Shown: positions 53,801 to 64,000 of the stretch, piece by piece
Layout: every line of letters starts with the position of its first letter
Position numbering within the stretch: the first letter of the stretch is position 1
Translations under genes and position numbers: made by a program
The notes under the pieces: generated by a model
Told to the model about the DNA's origin: nothing
The model's database searches: none
Seen by the model: the letters and a program-made list of their open reading frames with translations, nothing else
Assembly: GCA_047495785.1 (NCBI GenBank)
Contig: JBLDXI010000021.1
Coordinates: 372,001 to 436,000, forward strand
Origin: Lepidodermella squamata
Taxonomy: Eukaryota > Gastrotricha
Direction: 5' to 3'
Length of the DNA: 64,000 nt

Positions 53801-56800
53801 TATATCCATGCCACGGTCCACTAAAATTGCGAGACGATGTTTGATGCCGACTCTGAATGCTGAACGCTGAATCTTTTATGCGCGCGCGCGGCGCCAGCAG
53901 CGTCAGAAAAAATGCGGCGCCAAAATCAATTGATTGCTGACACAATAAAATCATCAGAAATTATTATAATTTTTTCTTATTTTTACACTCGCGCGGTCGT
54001 AGATGATTTTATTATCCTGTTTCGTTTTACCATATCGAGGCCTGTGTTATGCACCGAGGGATTTTTTTAATGTAGGCCGCGGCAACTTCGTAAATTTTTC
54101 TACACCGGATGTTTATTTTTTGAACCGTGTTCTTATTAAAACTTCCGCCTTAATGAAAATAAAATAAATATTGCCGTTTTTGCGCGCGTCCACTCTAAAT
54201 GATTGCTTTTGCAGTCGTAAATAATAATCGCTTTTCGCCCCAAAACATGTGTTCTCTCAAGTGATTTACTACGCGCAGTAGCTTCTCTGACCAGAGATCG
54301 AGATGATCGGTAAACAAAACGTAAAACACGTGGAGCCTGTCTACTCGCATAAATTATTGCTCGCGTTGGTCATGTCGAGGAGAAATTATTACAAATGTGG
54401 CGACGATGATGATAATGAGAAGAAAAACGCGGCGCATCTCTCAACATGCCATTAACGCGCATTGTTTTTAGCCTCAAGTAAGTATGTAAGATTTCTCTAC
54501 GAAGCGGAAACGCTGCTACTGCGCGGTTATTTTCGATTCGCTTCATTGTTTCGCCCGCTCAAGTAGCCATCTCCCCTACAACATCGATTTTTGATCTGAA
54601 CAGCCGACCCCCCCTTTTTGTGCTACTTGTAGCAAGTAATCAAAGCGCACGCGGCCTTTTGTTAAATGTTCGTCGACGCTTCGTAGTAATAAAACATTGA
54701 CCTAGGTCGTGTATTATTGCGCCAAAAAGCGCGAAGGACCCACCCATATACTAGCTAACACGTTTTGGTATAATTTTAATTACAACACTCTACAAATACA
54801 CACAGCATATTAATACCATGGAAAATTTCCGCAAACAACAAAACAACAACAAGATTAGACCGCGACCCCGGCGGGTAGCGCGCGCAAGTTAAATTCTAAT
54901 ATTTTCCCACAACGCACACACAGACAGGCGCCGCTTTATTCTATCCACACGGCGATTTTATTACTATTTTAAATATTATATCAAAGTATCGAGATATACG
55001 GCCGTTTTATTAGATAATTCCCTAGCTCAATTTTTTGTCATTATCGCATCTCGAGCGGGGGATCAATTGCGGGCAAGTTTTTTTTGGAAAGCACTGCAAC
55101 TCGGCACTGTTTATTTTATTAAATGAACTCTTCATTCAGTTCGATTTTTGTCGAGATAGTTTTTTCTCGCAGCCAAAATCTGGCAAGCGATTTTGGCGAT
55201 GATTATTGTAAATAATAAATAATAATTTCATCGTTGGCCCGCGTGTCCTCGTCATCAGCGTTGATTGGCGTTGCGATCAAATTTCATGGTCGTTAACGCG
55301 TCGGGCTGACAAGCGCGATCGGCGCCAATCCGCGCGGCTCCGAAGCTTCGGCCTCAACAAATCGGGCGAATTTTCGTTCGATTATTATTGCTATTTAATT
55401 TAATTGGCCGATCTTTACTACATAGTATACAACAAACACTGTTATTTTTATATATGGGCCATATATCTGAGATAGTACTATCGCTACCGAATGTACGCGT
55501 TCAAATTCGATTGATCCTATGTAGAGCAGGGTCTTTTGTTTATGCTCCCGAAACCCGTCGCTTTTTCAACAAATGTTTGCTGTTAGCGTTATTATTAGTT
55601 TTGTATTTATCATTATTATTATTATTATTTGCTGCCATTTATCGGCCAGGGGAGATGTACACGCGGAAATGTGAAACTTCTGCCCGATCTGCGTCGTCTC
55701 CTATATCGTTTTGGGAATATTTCGCAAAAATTCGGCTAGCTATACGCAAATTTTTGACGTAATCAATCGAATGCTCCCGGGCCGTATCGCATGTCGTAGC
55801 ATGTAGACGCGTTTTTCCACCCTGAAAACAAGTTGAGATAATCTCAAATTCGCTTTAGCCGATGTTGTCCCATGATGGTTGTTATTTGTTATCCGATATT
55901 TTACCCATGGCAGAAAAATGATATTTTTAGAATATTTATTTCGAAAAAACCCCAGAAAAACCTTGGCGTCGGTTCAAAGTCATTAGTGCGCGAGCGAGTT
56001 GTTTGCGCATTTCATATAAATATATAGAAGAAATTATTAATTTTCGCACACGATATCATCTGTTATCTCGTATTGTTTTTTCTCGCCGCCTGATAATTAG
56101 ATAATTTGATGACACGGAGCCGCTCGAGTGGCCTTACACGGCTAAGTCGCGCTCTTCCACCTGTCATACACACGCGCGTGCTCGTTTATGCTGTAATATC
56201 CATACAAACCCCGGTTGGATTATTAAAGCGCGCCAAAAAATTTTGCTACAAAACACTTGAGAGGCTTAAAGGGCGTAAGGTGAGAGAGAAAATTATTAAA
56301 TAATAATAAACGCTAAAACACGTGTTGAATGTAGTAAAATGTCGCCCCGGGAAAACCGTGTTATTTTTTTCAAAAAGTGACACCATTGTTGCGGGGTTTT
56401 TTTCCACGTCCGCAGGCACTCACTTTTTCTATAAATAATAATTATTTTATTACTTTTATTACAGGTGCGAATAATAACATAAGACGCGCCGCCGAGTTTT
56501 GTTTTTCCTCGGCGGAAAGTTGGTGGCGATGAAAGATGAACGATGTTTCGCTCTATTACCTGCGTTTTATCACGCGCGCGCCAAAAGTCAAATAATTATT
56601 CACACCTATAACGGCACGTTTTTGCATTTCGAAAAAATAATAATACCATCGCCGCTAAAAATAAATAATTTGCCGTCGCGTCTTTTCTTGCGGTAATAAT
56701 CGCATTATTGTAACACCTGTTGTCTACTTTTTTCTAGTCTAGGAATTTACTCGTTATTTCTGAAAAAATGTCTCATGTCACAATTTGATTAACAAACGCC

Positions 56801-56807
56801 TGGGAAC
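50872..56807. other. gene desert upstream of the LRR gene
   Basis: About 5.9 kb without a supported gene except the doubtful frame at 52339. It alternates AATAATA-type stretches with CG-rich words (gcgcgc around 53880) and contains long T and A runs. Its position in front of a transmembrane LRR gene suggests extended regulatory sequence; this is inference. Confidence 0.4.
52339..52677 (+). CDS. doubtful open frame with coding-like start
   Basis: A true ATG opens a 112-codon frame whose first 40 residues (MADEASAVAEAYGRWTDEDD and following) look protein-like. The rest has unusual composition, and a donor-like gaagtatag lies near 52460. It may be an isolated first exon or chance. No family is recognised. 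Confidence 0.2.
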   Translation: MADEASAVAEAYGRWTDEDDDISAYVYGSMSSQSGLRGGSIAGRAASFKNHLLSVSLRNANRVFVVQSRTLTLAYQPINMTLKIFCKRVSHYAFSIINKLSFIQPCALLYLV

Positions 56808-59800
56808 ATGTTGTTAATATCGTTGCTATTGATGGGCCTCGCGGCGGTGGAAGCGTCGAAATTGCAAGGCGAAGACGATAACGGACCCTGCCCGAAACAC
56901 TGCACCTGCGATTCGGCTAAATTAGTCATGCGGTGTACCCACATTCGAGGCGGCCTGCCTCAACCTTACGGCCAACAGGCGTCATTTTTCAGCTACACGA
57001 ATAAATCAGCCTCCCTAGCGATGTTGGTGGTACATCGCGCGATTTTCACGTATCCAACATTGACTCGGGACAATTTTTCGCACCCTATCTACGCCGGGCT
57101 TGTCGATCTGGCGTTTACTATGACGAATCTCGAGACAATTGAATCGAGAACGTTCGAGAAATTGCCAAAGTTATCGCGGCTCGTTTTTAAATACAATCAA
57201 AATTTGAAATTGATCGAGCCGGAGGCGTTTTTCGGGCTGAATTTACAACGGCTGGAATTCCACGAAAGTCCGCAGATTATGCTGACGCGGGACACGGTTT
57301 TCGTTGAAACGCGGACGAATAAACTTGTGGTCACAAATTGCGGCCTCAGCGATTTTTCCTACGACGTGTTTCACCTGTTGTTGAAAATCAGCCTACCCAT
57401 GGCGCTGCTCAACTTGGAGGGCAATGCCATCTCATCGGTTGACAATCGATTTTGGCCGTTGTTTCAAAACATTTCGCAAATCAACATGGACGCTAATAAG
57501 CTGCAATGCGTTGAACAAAATTACTGGCTCTACTTCCTATTCCGATCCAATCCGGAAAGATTTTTGACCGATCAGTCAGAAAAGGTATGAATAGAAGTTT
57601 TTCTAGGTTTTCATTTTTCGGTTTCAATTGGGTTTATTGAATAGATTTGTGTCAATTTTTTAATTTATTTTTCAATTTTTTTGAGTTGGTTTTTAGCGAA
57701 TTTAATAATGCTTAGTAACACCATCGCTTTTTATAATTTATTGAAAGGCATGAAATTTCAGATTTTACCGGCTTTTTTACTTCAGTTCCTTCTTGACCTT
57801 CAACAGAAGAAATTTCGTGCCTTATATTGAGAATTATTCGAGACAATAAATCTACCTGATTTTTTCTCGCTCTTAGAAACCCGATATTTCCTGTATGCGC
57901 CAATCAACAGGCGAAGTGGTACTTTTCCGCGACGCCAAGCCGTCCGATTTCAACATCAAGCAGACCGGATCGACGTTGATCAGTAAGTTGTAATTGATTA
58001 TAGAAAGCTATTTCTTCAAGTAGACTCGTCTCAAGTTGTCTGGAATTTTTCCGAAATTAATTACATTATATTGATTACCACGCAGTTTGCAGCTCTTCGA
58101 AAAAAGAAACGGAAGCCATTTACAAGCTTTTATCGACCCAAAATCGTAGCCATAGGCGGGTCATAATTACTAACAAAGGAGGTAAAAGAAAAGCGAAGAA
58201 AGTTATAGATAACAGTCAAAATTACTCGTCTTGTCCCAATATTTTCCCAGCGAGTTGGAAAATAATTAAATTAGAAAACATTTTCCGTTGAAAAAATGAA
58301 TGATTTTAAAAATAGATTAATTTAGATAGAAAAAATAAATTAGTTATTCCTAATTAACGCTAATCTTTTTTATTTATTTTTTTATAGATGGCGCTCAATT
58401 GAATTCAGAAGGTCAGTTCTATGAAGTTGCCGTAGATCAGCAGCAACTTGAAGGTAACCCAACAGGCCGGAGTGTTTCGAACGTGTTGTCGGACAAAGAG
58501 CTGCCCGAACCAGCGGCGCCCGACTACGAACCCGAGCCGATCGACGCGACAATACCCGGCGAGCGCGTGATAAACGGGCTTGGCCGCAATGCCGCCGGCT
58601 CGTCGACAACGCGGCTGATCCCCACGTCACCCTGGGTGCTAGTCACGTCAACCCTGGCGCCGGCGCTATTCGCCCGAAGTGGCAACACGAATAAAGCGGG
58701 AAATATCGATACAATTTTAGGCGACGATGAAGAACTGCCAGCGACAACAACGCAACTGGAGAAGGAAGTTGTATCGGCGAATACGGACGCGTTCTTCTAC
58801 ATCCTGATTATCGCAGGTGGCTATGCATTGCAGCTATTTAACGCCTTTCAAACCTCACAAAACCTACACGTGTTGATGTTCTTCCACAAACTACAAACTT
58901 GGCACAATCCAACTTTGAATAATTTGAACAAACATTCGACCAGGTAGATTATTCTCAATCGGCCCGTAGTTGACGCATCAAAAAATTACTAAAATCAAAT
59001 AATAATTAGCACGCAGCCAGAGGCTTTTGTATTGTGATTTTTCACGAAAAAAACGCAGCTTTTAGTCGTTGTTCTTGTCGTTGTTGTTGTTGTTGTTGCA
59101 TTTTTCGTGCTTAATTCTCTTGCCTAGTAGTCGGCGATGAATCACGTACATACAAACCTCTGTGCTGCGCTTTGCTACTGACAACGATTTTTCAGATTGA
59201 ATTTGTTAGCATAGTCGATCAGATCGCGCTTGAAACTGCCTTTCACTGACATCGAAAAATCACGTATGCTTTTTTGTCTTTTTACCATCTCAACCAAACG
59301 TCTGTGACACGCAAAGGTAAACTACGACCTTGAAAAAAATTGAGCATGCTTTGAGGGGAACTTTACGTCGAATTGGGGTCGATTAAAAAAAAATCACGGC
59401 TTTTGATAAAAAAAAACTCACCAACTGCCAGCTAGGATAGACCGCAGATAACTAGCCAAAGTATTAGTGCTTGAACGCATGTGGAGAACAACTATTTTTC
59501 CAAGATATAAATGTGCTTTAAGTTTGACGGAAGAAGAAAATTCCCGGAAAAAGCAACACTTTCCATTATTTTTATTGAAAAAAATACCGCACAATACCTT
59601 GAAATTAAGATGTCTTCGTTCGTCCTTGAAAAAACGCGAATGCTTCTTCCATATATCACTGTGAGAATGCTGTTCATTAGTCGAGAAGCTTAATTAATTG
59701 AAGAAACATTCTCGGCACAAATTTTTCTATTCCTCAAAGAATTCCTCCTTAATTTCCAAAGAAAATTTGTGCGGGAAATGTTTCTTATTTAATGTGCCAA

Positions 59801-60431
59801 TTTTTACGATTTTAAAATTACCTAATAGAAGAAGTCCGATCTGAGTTATGTTCTAAAAATATGTTTTGATTTTTCAGGTAGCGTCTCGTTTCTTTCAATA
59901 ATCATCGGCGTTATAACATCAGTCCGCCGCGCAGCAACCTGGCCGCGCCATCACAGCAAGGGTGGAACAGTGGACGCCGAGAATTCTTCGAAAATAAGCA
60001 ACAACACTGCCAGCAATAGGAATAACGGTTCTTCGCCAGTTGTTTTGGTCGACAAGTCGATGGTCGAGCGGCTGCTGAACAGTAGTGCTGAAAGCGGCGC
60101 GTCGTGCATTGATACGTCGGGCGAAACAGCGTTGATGATGGGCAAACCCCGGTGTTTTAACGTTATCGATACTACTTGTAGCAATTTAAATTCATCGCCT
60201 AATAACAATAGTCACCTGTATTCTGTTATCGATCGCAATAACGATCAGCTGTACATGGACAGTCATAATCACTATCAGCATCATTCCTCAAATTCTACTT
60301 CGCCACTTCTGTCGGCATCCCCGCAAGGCTCGTCTCACTCTTCAAATCGATCAGCGGCTATCTTGCTAGCCCCTATACCAGGTCAGACCAAAGTCATTCG
60401 ATTTGCTGATATGGAGAGTGATGAGTGCTAA
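56808..60431 (+). CDS. type I transmembrane leucine-rich-repeat protein
   Basis: Four exons with matching phases: 56808-57584, 57877-57982, 58388-58816 and 59878-60431, giving 621 residues. A signal peptide (LLISLLLMGLAAVEAS) leads to an LRR N-terminal cap (CPKHCTCDSAKLVMRC). Several leucine-rich repeats follow (GLVDLAFTMTNLETIESRTF, LPKLSRLVFKYNQNLKLIEP, LLNLEGNAISSVDNRFW, ISQINMDANKLQCVE), then a C-terminal capping region (ISCMRQ). A Pro/Glu-rich stalk precedes the membrane helix, which is split by the last intron (FFYILIIA|GSVSFLSIIIGVI). The cytosolic tail (about 170 residues) is Asn/Ser/His-rich, with LYSVIDRNNDQLYMDS and the end MESDEC. The split helix confirms the last join across a 1061-bp intron. 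It is probably an adhesion or receptor protein; I do not recognise a specific family. Confidence 0.85.
59701..59787 (+). other. pre-miRNA-like hairpin in the last LRR intron
   Basis: An arm at 59701-59728 (aagaaacatt, four unpaired bases, gcacaaattttt) pairs with 59760-59786 (agaaaatttgtgc, four bases, aatgtttctt). This gives about 24 base pairs with one small internal loop and a terminal loop of about 31 bases. Size and shape fit a microRNA precursor, but a decayed inverted repeat is equally possible. Confidence 0.35.
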
Positions 60432-62953
60432 CATCATCAGATGAAATCAGACAATAAGTAATAACCGCACCAAAACTTCAAACAAAATCGCTTGGTTTTA
60501 ATTTTTTCACATTTTCTGTAATAATTCGAAAGATTCTTTCTTTATCAATGTCTAAAAATTACGACAATTCTTTGTCTCGAACATTTCTTTTACAACTTGC
60601 CGGGATGATTGTTCAAATTTGATTCCCGACGGATAAGTAAATTCCTCTCTGTCTGCCTGATTTAATTATTGGCGAACGATAACAGAAAGCAGAGTAAATT
60701 TTTCTACCGCCCTTTATTGAATTGATTCATCAGCGTAGGTCATAATATCATTATATCTAATGATTTGTTGGCGAGGATGTACATATTTTAAATGTCGACG
60801 ATTTTTGTACATAGAATTTTTGAGTGATTTCAAATTTCATCGCCACCATTGTATGTGTCAAACCTTCATTTTCCGCTTGGTAAACGACGAAGCCTAATAT
60901 TGTGGGCTTGTAATGAGTGCAACGACAATAAAAATACAAATCTTTGCTTTTTGGGCACAAAACAAAATGATATTTTGCAGGAGACAATGTTGTAAGTACA
61001 TGCTACTTGAATCACTGTATAATTCGTCCTATTAAAATTATATACCTTCCGGCGGCAAGAATCTCAAAGAAAGTGATGATCGCTCAGCAGCCTTTATGAA
61101 GTTCGATTGACATTGCATGGACCTGTATGTCATATTTTCTCTCTCTCTCTCTTTCTCTCTCATCAGGCTAAAAGTATATACGATCACCCCAGCATCGTCT
61201 TTTCGTGCCTTTTCTTCTCTTTTTCGAACCTCAGCTGCACATCGTTCATTATTGTTTCATTGTGAAAATGTATACATCGTGTATGAATACTTAAATGGGT
61301 TACTGTATGATTTATAAAATTGCGATAGCAGAAGAAAGAGATAACGAATAAAGTTCGGGATATGACATCAAATCTTGGCATTTTTGAGATGAGGTAAACA
61401 AGCAATTATAATGTACGAATTTTGGCAATGTCGGAAGTGGCTTCATATGCCGAAACTGCCAAAACTGGCATGGTGGTCGATTCGAAAAACCATAATCACA
61501 AAATTTCGTGACAAGACCTATTATTCCATTGACTCTGATGATTGGATCAGTGGATTAGATGATTGCGATCACTGGTTCGATTCCCACCAGCGCCTAATTT
61601 TCGGTTTTTCCATCGCTTTTTGAGAAGTGCGCGACAACTTGACTCTGCGGGACAAAGGGGCAGTGTGCGTGTTCCTGCGCCATAAATGGTCTTAGCTGTG
61701 GGACGAGGTGTGGAATAAACTGCGGGATGTGTGGAACGTAGTGCGGGATCAATCCCACACAAAGCATCCTCACACTTGATGCGGGATGCAACGTTTAGCC
61801 GGCGTTGTGAAACACGCGCTCGCTCTCACCGAACTTGGTGCTGCTCTGTCCTGTATGCAGTCACCCTCCACCTTCAAACAGCTGTTTAGGTGCTAATAAT
61901 CGTGCCCTTATTGACCTGATTGAAGGTTGGCCACCTTATTGAAATGGAGCCAACCTTATTGCAAATGTCTCAGCCTCGACCCAATCTCTGCTTATCTTTC
62001 CCCTCGAAGACAATTATAAAATGTATATTACAGGTCTCAACTTCACATCGACAGTTATCAGTCTCGGTAGCTCTTTCATTTGACAGCTGTTTGGTGTCAG
62101 CGCCGATCTCCACCCAGCCCAGGACCCAGGGTGCAAGATGGAACATCTGGTAACTGGTACCTGGAAACATCGAAAACGCACGCAATTTAATTGCGCGCAA
62201 TTTTACCATGAAAAATTGCATAAACCTATTTTTTATTGTATTATCATTGAATTAATGAAAAATTTATATGACCTTGACTGCTATTTTATGGCGCGAAAGC
62301 TGGATTTTTTCGTAGCGAAGCCGGACGCATCGATCACGTGGAAGACGCTGAGTTAAGTGAGTCGCTTGGTGTGTTACCTGTTACCTGTTACCCTTTCATT
62401 GGGAGTAGTAGGGGCTCGGTTCTATCAAAATTCAAGCCTGTCCTGAGTTTTGGCCTCTCAGTTTTACAGCAGATCACCTTTTCTATTTTCTAGGCGCTCA
62501 GTTTCCCGATGATGATTGCTTTCGACAAAAATGACTCACATAAGAATTGCGTCAACCTTATCCTCGCGCACATGTCCGCTGGAGGGCCAACAAGTTTGAC
62601 GGCAGGCTTTGGGTCTTAGGTCAATATGAGTTTTCTCTCTTATTGTCGCTGGCCTTAAACTGTGGAATGTGAATTATATTTTAGCATTTGAAGACTAGAT
62701 TGCTGTCCTAAATATCCAGGCCAAAGACATGATGCCTGGTGCCTGTTGAATCTTGTTTATAGCTTTTATTTATTTTCAACACATGTCTTTCCCGTGATTA
62801 TCAGCACCTTTGGGTATTAAGGAACATATTTGATCAGCAATTGTGTGATATGGCATTGCCGTAACTCACTCATCTAATGGAGTAGTCGTGTTTATATCGT
62901 TTACTCTTTTTGTAGAATATTTGTTGAATTAAGATCGCTAGCCGACTGAGGAA
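60432..62953. other. intergenic stretch between LRR gene and YJU2
   Basis: No supported gene. It contains a CT-rich microsatellite (about 61138-61162), a G-rich stretch with five irregular copies of tgcggga or tgtggga (about 61645-61790) and a triple gttacct (about 62373). Acceptor-like ctctttttgtag at about 62916 lies before the YJU2 ATG. Confidence 0.45.
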
Positions 62954-64000
62954 ATGTCTGAGCGGAAAGTCCTTAACGTAAGTTATAGCCTTTCATAAAC
63001 GTCACGTCAGTAATGTTGCGTATTCTGTTATTCAGAAATACTACCCGGCTGATTATGATCCATCCAAAATACCTAGGATCAAGGGTGAACGATCGAAGCA
63101 ATTCTGTATTCGTGTCATGGCGCCCTTCAATATGAGGTACGAAATTATTATTAGATTCAAAGCTTCATATTCACTTTCTCTTACTGCTGTTTTAGATGCG
63201 AGTCATGCGGGGAATATATTTATAAAGGAAAGAAGTTCAACTCACGCATGGAGAACGTTGAAGGGGAATCATATTTGGGCATACCTATCCGTCGTTTTTA
63301 CATCAAATGTACCAGGTGTGTCTCGGAAATAACGTTTCGCACCGACCCCGAGAATGTCGACTATGCTCCCGAGCATGGTGCGACACGGCTCTTTGAAGCC
63401 CTTAGAACTGCCGAAAAACTTGCCGCCGCTGAGGAGGATAGGAAACGCGAGGAGGAAGCTGATAATCCGATGAAACAACTGGAAAAGCGTACCACTGCAA
63501 GTCAGCGTGAAATTGAAATGCTGGAAACTCTGGAGGAACTGAAAGAGCTGAACGCTCGCCACGCATCTCTAGATCATGAGCAACTGCTTGACGCAAATGT
63601 GAAGGATACGGCCGAAAGAATAGATGCCAAGTTATTAGCTGCCATCGAAGAAGAAGAGGATGAACGAATAGTACAAGAGGCATTCGGCAAGAAAGGGAAA
63701 CGTGCACATGACAGCAGTGAAAGTGAAGACGATGAAAAGGAGGACCCAGAGAAAATGAAGGAACGAGAAGCTGCGATCGCGGCCTGGAAAAAAGCGAAAC
63801 CGTCATCCTCGTCTTCGTCATCAACAGCAACTGCTGACTTTGCTGTGCCAGCAAAACCTTCAACAATAGCTCAAAAAGCTGCTTTAGTAGTTCGCCCTAA
63901 AGCACCTCTAGTTAACAAACTTGGTGTCAAACCACCAACCTCTACTGCGAGTACCGCACCGAAGCCTGCAAATACCGAGCCCATTCGTGGCTTGGCCTTG
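62954..64000 (+). CDS. YJU2: YJU2 (CCDC94) splicing factor, 5' part
   Basis: Exons 62954-62977, 63036-63136 and 63196 to beyond the window edge. The protein begins [20 protein letters not shown], nearly identical to human YJU2. The zinc-binding part has MRCESCGEYIYKGKKF and KCTRC, so four cysteines bind zinc. ITFRTDPENVDYAPEHGATR follows, then a coiled-coil Glu/Lys-rich region and a Ser-rich, Ala/Pro-rich tail. YJU2 acts in the Prp19-associated catalytic spliceosome, helping dock the branch helix for the first splicing step. The C-terminus is missing because the window ends. Confidence 0.96.

Noticed and set aside
61545-61600. Possible tRNA gene suggested by a ggttcgattcc B-box-like word
   Set aside because: The T-stem does not pair beyond two base pairs, and no acceptor stem or A box is in place.
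1-64000. CRISPR arrays, operons with ribosome binding sites, bacterial terminators
   Set aside because: The window is spliced eukaryotic DNA; the repeated units seen are transposon ends or satellites and lack spacer structure.

Overview
This is a 64 kb piece of animal nuclear DNA. It carries spliced orthologues of metazoan or eukaryotic housekeeping genes: SMARCB1, SART3, YJU2 and an eRF1. Introns are mostly 47-60 bp with GT-AG ends, and AATAAA signals lie just downstream of many stops. The small introns, compact gene clusters and two gene-poor tracts point to a small-genome invertebrate. The phylum cannot be fixed from sequence alone. A short TTAGGG-type tract at 18.19 kb is a weak hint against the nematode (TTAGGC) and insect (TTAGG) repeat types. 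Several genes carry 1-2 base frameshifts, some at homopolymers, so some lesions may be long-read assembly errors rather than real pseudogenes. Layout, left to right: 0-0.9 kb, the 5' end of a TPR-like gene (minus strand, runs off the window). 1.5-4.3 kb, three ankyrin-repeat genes: one frameshifted, one split by a TA-flanked MITE, one intact. 5.4-6.4 kb, an orphan transmembrane exon and a frameshifted ABHD14-type hydrolase. 7.3-9.4 kb, three small secreted-protein genes, two of them divergent paralogues sharing an eight-cysteine framework and an intron position. 10.4-15.7 kb, a tandem array of SLC46-like MFS transporters (two intact, one frameshifted, one relic). 16.6-27.2 kb, a cluster built from L-type-lectin-like and Ig-like modules: one secreted lectin, one single-exon Ig-only membrane protein and two multi-exon lectin-Ig membrane receptors. 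A divergent eRF1 gene with an in-frame TGA sits inside this cluster. 27.3-30.4 kb, two tandem Core-2/I-branching glycosyltransferases. 31.1-39.3 kb, a gene-poor tract with diverged tandem repeats, a TIR element and a perfect hairpin. 39.4-40.7 kb, SMARCB1 (minus). 42.1-43.2 kb, a seven-TM protein. 44.0-45.9 kb, a second MITE copy and an element filled with palindromic CATCTACATG-type repeats. 46.8-50.2 kb, SART3. 50.9-56.8 kb, a gene desert in front of a type I transmembrane LRR protein (56.8-60.4 kb) whose last intron holds a pre-miRNA-like hairpin. 63-64 kb, the 5' part of YJU2. The most unusual findings are the eRF1 gene with an internal UGA and altered decoding motifs, and the lectin-Ig receptor cluster. 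SART3, YJU2, SMARCB1 and eRF1 act in splicing, chromatin remodelling and translation termination. The lectin-Ig proteins, branching glycosyltransferases and secreted cysteine-rich proteins look like surface or secretory products, perhaps for glycan recognition; that link is inference.
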